A stretch of 33,158 nucleotides of DNA from an uncultured Bacilli bacterium (GCA_910584085.1 CAJTZY010000001.1:1-33158); one strand, 5' to 3'; positions 1 to 8,884 are shown, counted from the first letter of the stretch. Numbers and translations: made by a program. Notes: generated by a model not told the origin, from the letters alone.

Positions 1-55
1 CAGAAAAGTTTAGGTGTGAACCTAAATATTCAAAATTTATTTTGAATTTTGTTCT

Positions 56-87
56 TTGACTTTTAAACTATAAAATGATAGTATATT
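56..87 (+). promoter_or_regulatory. candidate promoter of the LRR gene
   Basis: TTGACT at 56-61 is followed after 17 bases by TAGTAT (79-84), or after 20 bases by TATATT (82-87). A purine-rich RBS (aaaaggaag, 96-104) lies before ATG 113. Just upstream, 28-36 and 39-47 form a perfect 9-bp AT-only inverted repeat that could be an old terminator or an operator. Moderate to weak evidence. Confidence 0.4.
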
Positions 88-112
88 TACCAAGAAAAAG
101 GAAGTACTTTAT

Positions 113-907
113 ATGATAATAAAAAACAATGTTTTAATTAGGGTTAATAGTTATGAATTAAAAAATGGTAAACTTGTAATTTCGAATGGAGTAAAAGAAA
201 TAGGAGAAAATGCAATGGAATATTGCAGTTTAAATTTAAAAAATGTTGTAATTCCAGAAAGTGTGGAAATAATATGGAAAGATGCATTTTATAATTGTAC
301 AAATTTAAAAAAAGTAAGTGGTTTAAAAAATGTAACATACATAGGAGAAAGCTCTTTTTATTATTGTAGATCTTTAGAAGAAATTACTCTCTCAGAAAAA
401 TTAGAAACAATAGATACGCTTGCATTTTCATATTGTACATCACTAAAAAAAATAACAATACCTAGTAGTACAAAAGATATTTTTGATTTAGCATTTTCAG
501 ATTGTTATTCACTTAAAGAAATAAATATTCCGAAAAAAACTTTTATTTATAAAAGAGTTTTTCAAAATTGTACTTCCCTAGAAGAAATAGATTTGTCAAA
601 TAGTTTTTTAGAATACCGCTTAATAGCTGATGGATTATTCAGTGGCTGTATTAATTTGCATGATATAAAACTTCCAAAATATATGTCCACAATAGAAAAA
701 AATGCATTCAATAACTGTATAGCACTTAAACAGATAAATTTTCCAGTGGTACTTAATAGGATTGAATCTTATGCATTTTGTGATTGTACATCACTTAAAA
801 CAATTAATATACCAAATTCTGTTCAAACCATAGGAGAAGAGGCTTTTTGTGAATGTAAGAACTTAGAAAATATAGAGTTAACAGGGATAAACCTAGAAAA
901 AATATAA
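113..907 (+). pseudogene. BspA-type leucine-rich-repeat protein, N-terminal part before an internal stop
   Basis: This stretch consists almost entirely of about ten LRR_5/BspA-type repeats of 22-24 residues. Each carries the typical pattern of a hydrophobic 'I.IP' strand, an 'IG..AF' turn and a Cys-containing 'C.SLK.I' segment. Proteins of this family are usually repetitive binding scaffolds. There is no signal peptide at the N-terminus, unlike secreted family members, so an intracellular location is possible. The start at ATG 113 has an aaaaggaag RBS. The TAA at 905-907 falls exactly where a repeat should continue: the next in-frame codons read SSAFADCKKL, the expected next repeat. The reading frame then stays open to 2305. 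I therefore read 113-2305 as one gene of about 731 codons with a single nonsense change. A sequencing error or a genuinely short product are alternatives. Confidence 0.75.
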
Positions 908-2305
908 TCTTCAGCATTTGCAGACTGTAAAAAACTGACTAATGTAATAATTTCAAATAAAATTAAATTTGAAAGCAATATTTTTAAAAACTGTACATCA
1001 TTAAAAAATATAACAATTTTAAATGGATTATCAAATGATTTAATTAAGCAATTTATAGGACTATCAAATATTAATTTAACTTTAGATAGCAGCCTATTTT
1101 TTATCGATATAAGCAATTTAAATAAACTTTCTATTGAATCATTAACGATATATAATATAAAAACGAACTTTTACACAATTGATATACCTGTATGTACTGA
1201 TAAAGATGGAGATTTACATTATGAACACAGGGCACATGAAAATGCAAAATTAGAAGACCAATTAAGGGAAATAAGAGAAGAAGAACTACAAGACAAAATT
1301 AATTATATTTTATTAGATAATTATATATCAGATCCAAAATGTTTTAAAATAAGTGAACATAAGAAATTTATAAATCGAATAATTAAAAATATAGAAACAA
1401 TGGAAAATTATGACTATAGAACAGATTTTGATAATTATATTAAAGAATATGTTAATTCAAATAAACCTAAAGAATTAGTAGAAATAAAAAATATTCAAAG
1501 TATGTTAATAGATATAAATAATTATAATATAGATAATAAAGATTTAAATAGTTCAACAGAAATAGAACAATATGGAAATGAATTATTAGATTATTCATTT
1601 TTAATAACAAATCTTTTATCTAACTTACAAACAAATTCTATAAATAATATAGAAACAATAAATTTAAATAAAATATTATCTAAAATAACAAAATTAGAAT
1701 CTAGAAATTCAGATGAAATAAGTAAATTAGTAGAAAAGATATTCTTTGATGTATCAGAAGATGGATTAGTTTTAAATAAAACATTAATGAATAAAATGAT
1801 AAATTATACAAGATATAAAGTATGTAGTTTAAATGATGAAATAAAAGGATTTGAAGCATTAAAAGATATTATTAGAATATGTATAGAAAAGATAAATGTT
1901 TGTAAAGATAATTTAAATACTAACGAAATAACATATATAGAAGATATAAGATTATTAAATATAGATAATAATTCAATGAAAAATAATATAAGTAAAAAAA
2001 TAGATACATTAAATAATAGTGAATTAACATTAAGTTCATTATATGAACAAATAAATAATTTAACAAATCTTAATCAAATATATATAAGTAAACTAAAAGA
2101 AATTGTAATACATACTCTACCAAGTTTATTACAAAATATTTCATCAAATAAAGTAGTATTAAGAAATAAAGAAGATATAGAAACATTAAACAGTGTATGT
2201 GATACATTAAGAGGGTTAATTAAATTAGAAGAAAGCAGTAAGTCTGAAAATAATAGTATAGAAATATTAGATGAAGAAAAAACATATAAAAAAAGTATTA
2301 TGTAA
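908..2305 (+). pseudogene. LRR protein, C-terminal part after the internal TAA
   Basis: This continues the frame of the preceding LRR segment without another stop. Two more LRR-like units are seen up to about base 1020. They are followed by a non-repeat region and, from about 1400 onward, a long Asn/Ile/Lys/Glu-rich stretch predicted by eye to be helical or coiled-coil (many 'L.K...I.KL.S' patterns). An ATG at 1400 could in theory start a 301-residue protein, but no Shine-Dalgarno sequence precedes it, so a separate gene is unlikely. The C-terminal region is not recognised as a known domain. Together with 113-907 it would be a roughly 730-residue scaffold: LRR head and helical tail. Confidence 0.6.
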
Positions 2306-2351
2306 CATTTTTACTCGTAAGTCACATAATATTAAATATATGAAAAAAGTA

Positions 2352-2381
2352 TTGACATTTATAGTGTTTATAAAGTATAAT
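2352..2381 (+). promoter_or_regulatory. consensus sigma-A promoter of infC-rpmI-rplT
   Basis: A perfect -35 TTGACA (2352-2357), an 18-base spacer and a perfect -10 TATAAT (2376-2381). Transcription would begin near 2388, giving a leader of about 145 nt before infC. Confidence 0.85.
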
Positions 2382-2387
2382 ATATGC

Positions 2388-2520
2388 ATATGAAAAAGGA
2401 AAGCGATGTATCCACATCCACCCGATTGCTAAAGTGATGGGTAAAATGCCGATGAATTTTAAATTTATAGGTTATAAGTGGATACTAATAGTATGCACTT
2501 TTTTCATGGTGTAAGATATT
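2388..2520 (+). promoter_or_regulatory. attenuator leader of the infC-rpmI-rplT operon (L20-leader-like)
   Basis: The leader contains two mutually exclusive pairings. Bases 2408-2415 (gtatccac) are exactly complementary to 2478-2485 (gtggatac). The latter also forms the left arm of a terminator hairpin, 2476-2487 with 2489-2500, with one mismatch and a T run at 2499-2504. Pairing with 2408-2415 would act as an antiterminator. In Bacillota the same operon is known to be controlled by L20 binding to its leader RNA (L20 leader). The position and architecture fit that, but I have not matched the Rfam consensus. Confidence 0.65.
2476..2504 (+). terminator. leader terminator (attenuator) upstream of infC
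   Basis: The hairpin arms are 2476-2487 and 2489-2500 (one G/G mismatch; in practice a loop of about 5 nt), followed by six T residues. It lies inside the leader before infC, so it would cause premature termination unless the antiterminator forms. Confidence 0.7.
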
Positions 2521-2534
2521 AGGAGGTGTTTGTT

Positions 2535-3065
2535 ATCGCAAACAAAGAAAAAGATTTGTTTATAAATGAACAAATTCGTGCTAAAGAAGTTATGGTTATT
2601 GGTCCAAATGGTGAACAATTAGGTATTAAATCTATAAAAGATGCTATCACTTTGTCTACCTATGCAGGTTTCGATCTTGTTATGATTAGTCCAAATGCTA
2701 ATCCACCTGTTTGTAAGGTTATGGATTATAATAAATTCAAATATCAAAACAAGAAGAAACAAAAAGAAAATATAAAAAAACAAAGGGAAGCAAATCTCGA
2801 AATGAAAGAATATAGACTATCAGTTGCGATAGATATACACGATTTTAATACACGTGTAAAAAATTCAAGTAAATATCTAGAAAAAGGTCATAAAGTAAAG
2901 GCTTCTATTCGCTTTAAAGGAAGAGAAATGGCTCATACAGAACTTGGAAAAGATGTATTACTTAAATTTGCTGAAGCTTTAACAGAAGTATCAGATATAG
3001 AACAAAAACCAGTTTTGGAAGGTAGAAACATGACAATGATTCTTATGCCAAAGAAAGAAAAATAG
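2535..3065 (+). CDS. infC: translation initiation factor IF-3 (rare AUC start)
   Basis: IF-3 binds the 30S subunit, checks start-codon/initiator-tRNA pairing and prevents premature 50S joining. The typical N-domain opening is visible (INEQIRAKEV, then NGEQLG), followed by the KFKYQ and RFKGREMAH C-domain segments. With an ATC start the protein is 176 residues, normal for the family. A GTG at 2526 in the same frame is unlikely to be used, because the AGGAGG RBS (2521-2526) overlaps it. ATC at 2535 is 8 nt downstream of that RBS, the expected spacing. Rare AUU/AUC starts on infC are well known and allow IF-3 to repress its own translation. It is first gene of the infC-rpmI-rplT operon. Confidence 0.93.
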   Translation: MANKEKDLFINEQIRAKEVMVIGPNGEQLGIKSIKDAITLSTYAGFDLVMISPNANPPVCKVMDYNKFKYQNKKKQKENIKKQREANLEMKEYRLSVAIDIHDFNTRVKNSSKYLEKGHKVKASIRFKGREMAHTELGKDVLLKFAEALTEVSDIEQKPVLEGRNMTMILMPKKEK

Positions 3066-3075
3066 GAGGAATATT

Positions 3076-3273
3076 ATGCCAAAAAATAAAATTAAATCAC
3101 ACAAAGGTTTGAAAAAAGTTTTAAATGTTAGAGATGGCGGTTCTATAAGTATAGGACATCCTGGAACTAGACATAATACAGGAAAGAAAAATGCTGCATC
3201 TAATAGATGTGGAAGAAAAGCATCTAATTTAAGTAGTGCAGATGCAAACAGATTTAAAAAAGTACAATTTTAA
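3076..3273 (+). CDS. rpmI: 50S ribosomal protein L35
   Basis: A 65-residue, strongly basic protein with the L35 hallmarks KIKSHKGLKK near the N-terminus, the central GHPGTRHNTGKK region and a C-terminal ANRFKKVQF. It is a structural protein of the large ribosomal subunit. ATG 3076 has an ideal AGGAGG RBS at 3064-3069. It lies 10 bases after infC and 23 before rplT, the conserved operon order. Confidence 0.96.
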   Translation: MPKNKIKSHKGLKKVLNVRDGGSISIGHPGTRHNTGKKNAASNRCGRKASNLSSADANRFKKVQF

Positions 3274-3296
3274 CAAATTAAGAAGGAGGAAATAAA

Positions 3297-3839
3297 GTGG
3301 CAAGAGTTAAAGGTGGAAATATCCATAAAAATAGAAGAAAAAAAGTATTAAAATTAGCTAAAGGTTATTTTGGAAGTAAACATAAACTTTATAAAACAGC
3401 TAAAGAACAAGTTATGCATTCATTAAAATATGCATATAGAGACAGAAAACAAAACAAAAGAGATATGCGTAAATTGTGGATTACTAGAATCAACGCTGCA
3501 TGTCGTATGAATGAAATTAGTTATTCTAAATTTATATCTGGATTAAATAAAGCAGGAGTAACAATTAATAGAAAAATGTTAAGCGAAATTGCTATAGATG
3601 ATGCTGCATCTTTTACAGCTTTAGTTAATGTAGCAAAAGATGCATTAGCAGGAAAAACTGTTAAGGCAGCTGCACCTAAGAAAGAAGCAAAAACAGAGAC
3701 TAAATCAACAGAATCAAAAGAAATAAAAGAAGATTTATCTAAATTAACAGTTGCAGATTTAAAAAAATTAGCTAAAGAAAAAAATATAGCTGGTTATACA
3801 ACTATGAAAAAAGATGAATTATTAAATGCTTTAAAATAG
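3297..3839 (+). CDS. rplT: 50S ribosomal protein L20 with C-terminal Rho_N/SAP-like extension
   Basis: L20 is an early-assembly 23S rRNA-binding protein and, in Bacillota, the autoregulator of this operon. Residues 1 to about 117 are a standard L20 (start MARVKGG, KLAKGYFGSKH, LWITRINAACR, NRKMLSEIA). The usual protein ends near residue 118-120, but this one is 180 residues long. Residues about 122-145 form a Lys/Ala/Glu-rich linker. Residues about 146-180 look like a Rho_N/SAP-type helix-extended-helix module (LTVADLKKLAKEKNI, then MKKDELLNAL), a small nucleic-acid-binding fold. The start is GTG 3297 with AAGGAGG at 3283-3289. A strong terminator follows. The extension is clearly in frame and undamaged. 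Confidence 0.95.
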   Translation: MARVKGGNIHKNRRKKVLKLAKGYFGSKHKLYKTAKEQVMHSLKYAYRDRKQNKRDMRKLWITRINAACRMNEISYSKFISGLNKAGVTINRKMLSEIAIDDAASFTALVNVAKDALAGKTVKAAAPKKEAKTETKSTESKEIKEDLSKLTVADLKKLAKEKNIAGYTTMKKDELLNALK

Positions 3840-3855
3840 TCTCAAATGATATGAG

Positions 3856-3888
3856 CCTCGTTTCTTGGACATAAGAAACGAGGTTTTT
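3856..3888 (+). terminator. Rho-independent terminator after rplT
   Basis: Perfect 11-bp stem: cctcgtttctt (3856-3866) pairs with aagaaacgagg (3873-3883), with a 6-nt loop and a T5 run at 3884-3888. It ends the infC operon. Confidence 0.92.
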
Positions 3889-4072
3889 ATATGTCAAAAT
3901 TCAAAAAGAAAAAAGCAACAGACAAAAAGAAAACTAACAAGATATGCACTTGATTTTAAAAATATAGAAAGATTAATATTTGAGATAATATCAGTACCTA
4001 GTGATTGTTAATAGTTTTTATTAAAAATTTTTAGGTGATTACTATACTAATTTTGACAATTATAAAAAAATT
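3889..4072 (+). other. intergenic region with a coding remnant
   Basis: No intact gene. A short basic peptide frame (ATG 3891, 20 codons) has no RBS. Around 3939-4010 another frame reads RYALDFKNIERLIFEIISV before a stop. This looks like the tail of a lost protein rather than random sequence, but I cannot assign it. An AGGTGAT RBS-like sequence lies at 4033-4039, without a usable start codon after it. Confidence 0.35.
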
Positions 4073-5677
4073 GTGTATTATAATATTCGAATAGGGGATG
4101 ATTTTATAAAAAATTATATATTAAGTAATATATTTTTAGATGTATATAGGCAAATAAAATCAGAAATAAAACCAATTTCTAAGATTAATGATGTCGAAAA
4201 CAAACAGAAAATAACTAATGAAATGGAAAATTGTTTAAAGTACATATTAGAGGAAAATGATAAAGAAAAACGTAGTATAGAAATAAAAAAATTCGAATCA
4301 TACTTAAAGAATTTTGAACAGGTTAGCGATGGAAAGCCGGGTTTAGCAGAAAAGATAACTTTTTATAGCAATCCTTTTCCTAAATTAATAATAAGTAATA
4401 ATGACGAATTTGAAGAAGCATTAAACCAATATTTAATAGAAATATTAGGTAATGATAATAAAGGCGACTTTGCAAATCATTATAGGGAAATTAGAAAATA
4501 TTTTGAAAATATACTAGAAAATGATTATGATTTTACAATTGATGTAACACAGAATATAAATAATTATAAAAATAAAATAAAGGTAACATTAAAGACGCAT
4601 CCTTTAACAAGAATTTTTATAAATACAATGTGCACTTTGTATGGAAATAATTATGTTTTATTTGAGGATTATGATTCAAGTAATAAATTAATAGATAACT
4701 TAAACTTGGCAGTTAGTCAACATTGTAATTCGTTTGTAATACATAGGTTTACAAAGTGTGATGATGAATCGTATTTATCAATAAAAATTATTGATATAGA
4801 TAAATTTGAAGAAATATTATTAACATATATCAAGGAAGTAGAAAATAGTACCAGTTTTTATAATATATTTAAGGGTGTTGAATTTGAGGGTATATCATAC
4901 GGTAATAAAATAAAAATGTTGTTTTTCTCAACAATGTTAAATGCGACAAGTTTAGATTTGCTAAATATAGAAAAATATTTTCAAAAATATACAAATTTTA
5001 TTAATGATACAACATTTGACAATTTAAAACAGGTACAAAAAATTGGCGATATATTTAATGATGAACTTTATTTAAAATTAAAGAGGGCAGAACTTGAATA
5101 TGAGACACCATATTATTTATGCTATATGTTGAAAAATAGACATGTTGAACTTCCTAATGTAAGACTTGGAATAGAAACTAAAATAGATAAAAAAGTTGCA
5201 CACATTTTAGCAACTCAATCTTCACAAATATACATGGATAGAGAAAATGAATCAAGTTTGCAAGATGAAATTAAAAATAGTATTCCTAAAAGTTCGATGT
5301 TTAGATTTTATAACCCATCACATTTAATTTCATTAGTAATTACATTTGGTATATTAAAGGGATTGAATATTGAAGATGTAGATATTGTTGATTATATGCC
5401 ATTTAGACATAAAAAAACAATTTTAGAAAAGCAAATGAGTCAAGAGGAAGCTGATATATATCAAACAAGATTGACTGATAAAAATATATATACATATCTT
5501 AAATTAACAACACTTGCTGATGGAATAGAAATATTAAGTTATCCAGAAATGAATTTAGGATTGAAATTAAAAATACATGAAAATGTTAAATTTGAGACAC
5601 CTTTCTTACAAGAATTATATAATTATGGCTATAATATTGGTTTGAATAGTAGGGTAAATGATAATAAATTATTGTAA
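4073..5677 (+). CDS. hypothetical protein, possibly with damaged 5' end
   Basis: A 534-residue, acidic, Asn/Ile-rich soluble protein with no transmembrane segment and no motif I recognise. Segments such as LKTHPLTRIFINTMC (about residues 167-181) and a Phe/Tyr-rich C-terminal half suggest a real folded protein. The only in-frame start in the usual set is GTG 4073, which has no RBS. The frame is open from 4025, and an AGGTGAT sequence at 4033-4039 resembles the RBS used by other genes here (for example before 6582). The true start codon may therefore have been lost by mutation, or a rare start may be used. It is followed by about 480 bases of gene debris. Function unknown. Confidence 0.6.
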   Translation: MYYNIRIGDDFIKNYILSNIFLDVYRQIKSEIKPISKINDVENKQKITNEMENCLKYILEENDKEKRSIEIKKFESYLKNFEQVSDGKPGLAEKITFYSNPFPKLIISNNDEFEEALNQYLIEILGNDNKGDFANHYREIRKYFENILENDYDFTIDVTQNINNYKNKIKVTLKTHPLTRIFINTMCTLYGNNYVLFEDYDSSNKLIDNLNLAVSQHCNSFVIHRFTKCDDESYLSIKIIDIDKFEEILLTYIKEVENSTSFYNIFKGVEFEGISYGNKIKMLFFSTMLNATSLDLLNIEKYFQKYTNFINDTTFDNLKQVQKIGDIFNDELYLKLKRAELEYETPYYLCYMLKNRHVELPNVRLGIETKIDKKVAHILATQSSQIYMDRENESSLQDEIKNSIPKSSMFRFYNPSHLISLVITFGILKGLNIEDVDIVDYMPFRHKKTILEKQMSQEEADIYQTRLTDKNIYTYLKLTTLADGIEILSYPEMNLGLKLKIHENVKFETPFLQELYNYGYNIGLNSRVNDNKLL

Positions 5678-6154
5678 TTAACTAAATTTATAAAGTCGAC
5701 AATAATGCAAAAAAATACTTGTAGGTTTAAGATATAATATTAGGGATTATGGTTGGAATTTATAGCAATACGTTGAATTTAGACAAATTGTTACTGTAGG
5801 GTTAAATGGAAAATTTATAATTAATTATAGTATTTATAATGACCTTAAATGAATATTTAAAAGTGTCATTTTTAGCTAAAAACGTGAAAATGAAGAAATA
5901 TTTAAAGAGATAATTGGCAAAATAGTAGAAGCGCATATTTGAATCGAGTATGTTCTTCAAAAAATAGATGATTTATCAAATGGAATAAAAGTAACAGAGG
6001 GTAGTAATATTGTTCAATAAAATTTTGTTACTATAAATGCTAATATGATAAACTAACGAAATTTGGACGTATGCATTTATCATGAAATAATTATTAGATA
6101 TTGAAATAATAAATTAAACATGTTATACTTAATAAGTATGATAGAGGTGTTGTT
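5678..6154 (+). pseudogene. decayed coding remnant in a 477-base gap
   Basis: No intact gene. One frame reads FRQIVTVGLNGKFIINYSIY at about 5778-5840 and then hits a stop. A second frame at about 5891-6020 reads EEIFKEIIGKIVEAHI, a TGA, then IEYVLQKIDDLSNGIKV. These protein-like pieces broken by stops and frameshifts suggest a dead gene, family unknown. A promoter for the next gene probably lies within 6040-6130. Confidence 0.35.
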
Positions 6155-6463
6155 ATGTATTTAGATTTAGTCATAGTTTTAGTATTAATTATAATTGCCT
6201 TCTGTTGGTTTAGAACATTTTCTAAGACTGTATATGCAGTGGCAATAATAGATATATTTTTAAGATTATTATATTATATATCAGCAAATGTAGGGATTCC
6301 TGTATTCTATAATTGGGTAAGAAGAATATTTCCAGAGTCAATTCCAGGCTTACTTGACAATTATATGAATGGAATATTACTTACAATATTTGTATGGATA
6401 TACGTAGGTTTAATGGTAGTTTTCTTATTTTATGTAACAAGAGCATTCATAAGAAAAAAATAA
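6155..6463 (+). CDS. small integral membrane protein
   Basis: A 102-residue hydrophobic protein with about three membrane segments: residues 3-18, about 24-45 and about 72-96. A short basic tail (RAFIRKK) suggests a cytoplasmic C-terminus. Start ATG 6155 is preceded by an agaggtg RBS. It is a single-gene unit closed by a clear terminator. No known family is recognised; the general organisation recalls small CvpA/YggT-like membrane proteins, but that is only an impression. Confidence 0.7.
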   Translation: MYLDLVIVLVLIIIAFCWFRTFSKTVYAVAIIDIFLRLLYYISANVGIPVFYNWVRRIFPESIPGLLDNYMNGILLTIFVWIYVGLMVVFLFYVTRAFIRKK

Positions 6464-6469
6464 TTATGG

Positions 6470-6500
6470 ACACATAGATATAAATCTATGTGTTTATTTT
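6470..6500 (+). terminator. Rho-independent terminator
   Basis: Perfect 10-bp stem acacatagat (6470-6479) / atctatgtgt (6484-6493), 4-nt loop, followed by a T-rich tail. Confidence 0.8.
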
Positions 6501-6581
6501 ATATCAAATTAAATAAAGACTTAAAAACACTAGTAAATATAATACCTTTTATGATAAAATAATTAAGTAGTAGGTGATTTT

Positions 6582-7613
6582 ATGAATTATATAGGATCAA
6601 AATATTCGATTTTAAGTTATATAGATGAAGTAATAGAGGATTTTGTAAAACCTAAAAAGGTGGTAACATTATGTGATATATTTGCTGGAACTGGCTCTGT
6701 ATCAAGATATTTTAAAGAGAAAGGATATAATATAATTTCAAATGATATTGAATATTTTAGTTATGTAACTGGGAAGGCATTAATAGAAAATAGTGATGAA
6801 TTAAGATTTTCAAAATTATATCAAAAGCATATAGATCCCTTTATATGCCTAAATGGACTAAATGGTAAAAAAGGATTTATCTACAAAAATTATTCATTAG
6901 GTGGGACCAAAAAGAAAGAATTTAAAAGACAGTATTTTAGTGATGAAAATGCAAAAAAAATTGATGATTGCAGAATGAAAATAGAAAAGTGGAAAAAGAA
7001 AAGACTAATAACAGACGGGGAATATTATTATCTAATTGCTTGTTTGATAGAAGCAGCGGATAAAGTAGCAAATACAGCATCAGTATATGAAGCATTTTTA
7101 AAAGAGTTAAAGAAAAGTGCACAAAAACCTATGATAGTGAGTCCACTTGAATTGATATTTAAAAATAAAAAATATGAGATTTATAATGAAGATTCCAAGG
7201 AACTTATAAAAAAAATAAAAGGAGATATACTTTATTTAGATCCACCATACAATAGTAGAAAATATGATACCAATTACCATATACTTGAAACAATCGCACT
7301 TTATGATAATCCAAAAATAAAAGGAAAAACGGGTGTTAGAATAGAAAATACAAAAAAATCCAATTACTGCTTAAAGGATAAAGCACCCTTAGAATTAGAA
7401 GATTTAATTAAAAACGCAAAATTTAAATACATTCTATTAAGTTATAATGATGAAGGAATAATCCCTATTGAAGAAATAGAAAGCATAATGAAAAAATATG
7501 GTAACTATAAAAGATATGAAAAAAGACATAAAAGATTTAAGGCAGATAATTCAAGAGAATATAAAAAGAATTATACAATTGAGTATATTCATTGTTTAGA
7601 AAAAAATATATAA
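6582..7613 (+). CDS. D12-class N6-adenine DNA methyltransferase
   Basis: Transfers a methyl group from S-adenosylmethionine to adenine N6 in a specific DNA site. The N-terminal MNYIGSK segment and motif I FAGTGSV (residues about 34-40, SAM binding) are intact. So is the catalytic motif IV DPPY (220-223), in the context YLDPPYNSRKYDTNYH, the D12 (alpha-class, Dam-like) order. Length 343 residues is normal for a full enzyme. The basic C-terminal RYEKRHKRFKADNSREYK region probably contacts DNA. The start is ATG 6582 with AGGTGATTTT just before it. No restriction endonuclease or specificity gene is adjacent, so it looks like an orphan methylase or a remnant of a Type II system. The target site cannot be predicted. 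Confidence 0.88.
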   Translation: MNYIGSKYSILSYIDEVIEDFVKPKKVVTLCDIFAGTGSVSRYFKEKGYNIISNDIEYFSYVTGKALIENSDELRFSKLYQKHIDPFICLNGLNGKKGFIYKNYSLGGTKKKEFKRQYFSDENAKKIDDCRMKIEKWKKKRLITDGEYYYLIACLIEAADKVANTASVYEAFLKELKKSAQKPMIVSPLELIFKNKKYEIYNEDSKELIKKIKGDILYLDPPYNSRKYDTNYHILETIALYDNPKIKGKTGVRIENTKKSNYCLKDKAPLELEDLIKNAKFKYILLSYNDEGIIPIEEIESIMKKYGNYKRYEKRHKRFKADNSREYKKNYTIEYIHCLEKNI

Positions 7614-7651
7614 AACTAATAAATTAATTAATATGACAAAATACTATCCTT

Positions 7652-7702
7652 AGGCAATATTATTTGCCTTTTTGCGTAAATAAAAAGCAGAGTGCTGCTT
7701 TT
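7652..7702. terminator. back-to-back terminators between convergent genes
   Basis: aggcaa (7652-7657) / ttgcct (7664-7669) with a T run to 7673 serves the + strand methylase. A second palindrome, aaaagcag (7683-7690) / ctgctttt (7695-7702), is bidirectional and can terminate the minus-strand ABC operon. Confidence 0.75.
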
Positions 7703-7732
7703 ATAAAAACAAATAAATGTATCCTTTAAATG

Positions 7733-8884
7733 TTAATTAGAAAATAATATTTTCTCTGATGTATATTGCTTTATTATAGTTTTAAGTATTACAAATATTA
7801 TAATAAGTGTTGATATAACCATCAATAAAATATTCAAGTAATTAACATTGTTGTTTGATATATCCTCAAATAATAAAGTAAAATTCAAAAATGGAACTAA
7901 GGATAAGACTGCTGTTGTTTGTATATCCATCATAAATGCAATCATTCCAGGAAAGAATGATACAAACGTAAGTGGAGTAAGAGCACTTTGAGCTTCCTTA
8001 AAAGTTTTTGATTTACTTGCAATAGCAATACATAATCCACTTATTAATAGTGAATATGAAATAATTATAAAACAAGAGAAAATTATACTAACCATAGATG
8101 GCATCAAATTTGTATTTTTATAGATATCAAACATATTATTTGCAATTAATAGTGAAATAATTGTTAAACCAAAACTGAGCACTCCTGTTATAATAGAAGA
8201 AAGCGATACACTAAGAAATTTACCAATAATAATATCTTTACTTTTTATTGGAAATGTAAGTAATGTCTCTAATGTCCCTCTTTCCTTTTCACCTGCAGTC
8301 GCATCAGTAGCTGGATAAGTTGCAGAAATAGTAATTGCCATTATTATAAATAGAAATGAATAAACCACTATATAATTAGCAAAAAAATTATCCTTTTCTA
8401 TTATATTTTTTTCTAAAGTAATAATATTAATTACATTATTTGAATCTATATTTTCATAAGTTAAATATTCATTTTGTAAATATTCCTTATAAGCTAAAAT
8501 ATAAGGTTCAACTAGTGATATAGCATATGATGTAGTATCATTATCGTTACCATTAATTATGTATTTATTATCCCTCTTTGTAATATACAAATCAATCTCA
8601 CCATTATCATATTTTTCCTTTAATTTTTCCTCTGTATCATAAATAGGATCAATTCCAATTTTACTAATTATCTTTTTCTCAACTTCATTTGTTTCATAAG
8701 ACATACCAATTTTATTATAGTCCTCTATTGGTCTTTTTAACTGTGATTCAAATAGTGCTGACATGCCTATTACAAGAAGAGGAATCATGAAAGGAATTAT
8801 TAACATCATAGTTAACGATTTTTTATCCCTAAATGTTTCACGTATTTCTTTTTTTAATATATACAAAACATTATTTTTCATCAT
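7733..8884 (-). CDS. ABC-2 type exporter permease, NatB-like
   Basis: Membrane subunit of an ABC exporter. The N-terminus has the hallmark ILKKEIRETFRDKKSL and a first membrane helix (MMLIIPFMIPLLVIGMSAL). A large extracytoplasmic domain of about 120 residues follows, then five further hydrophobic segments. The conserved loop ATAGEKERGTLETLLTFPI, diagnostic of ABC-2/NatB permeases, is present after the second helix. Length about 383 residues is typical. A TTG at 8887 opens the frame, but ATG 8884 or 8881 fits the AGGAGG at 8890-8895 better. It overlaps the ATPase gene by about 14 bases, implying translational coupling. The substrate could be Na+, a peptide or a drug; it cannot be told from sequence. 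Confidence 0.88.
   Translation of the reverse strand: MMKNNVLYILKKEIRETFRDKKSLTMMLIIPFMIPLLVIGMSALFESQLKRPIEDYNKIGMSYETNEVEKKIISKIGIDPIYDTEEKLKEKYDNGEIDLYITKRDNKYIINGNDNDTTSYAISLVEPYILAYKEYLQNEYLTYENIDSNNVINIITLEKNIIEKDNFFANYIVVYSFLFIIMAITISATYPATDATAGEKERGTLETLLTFPIKSKDIIIGKFLSVSLSSIITGVLSFGLTIISLLIANNMFDIYKNTNLMPSMVSIIFSCFIIISYSLLISGLCIAIASKSKTFKEAQSALTPLTFVSFFPGMIAFMMDIQTTAVLSLVPFLNFTLLFEDISNNNVNYLNILLMVISTLIIIFVILKTIIKQYTSEKILFSN

Noticed and set aside
28..47. Perfect AT-only 9-bp palindrome at the left edge as a defined operator
   Set aside because: Too AT-rich and without a known partner; mentioned only with the promoter.
2526..2534. GTG 2526 as infC start
   Set aside because: The codon overlaps the AGGAGG Shine-Dalgarno sequence; ATC 2535 is at the right distance.
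5891..6020. TGA read as Trp (code 4) to rescue the remnant
   Set aside because: Intact genes end with TGA in this window (15658-15660, 30833-30835) and Trp is encoded by TGG; other stops and frameshifts remain.
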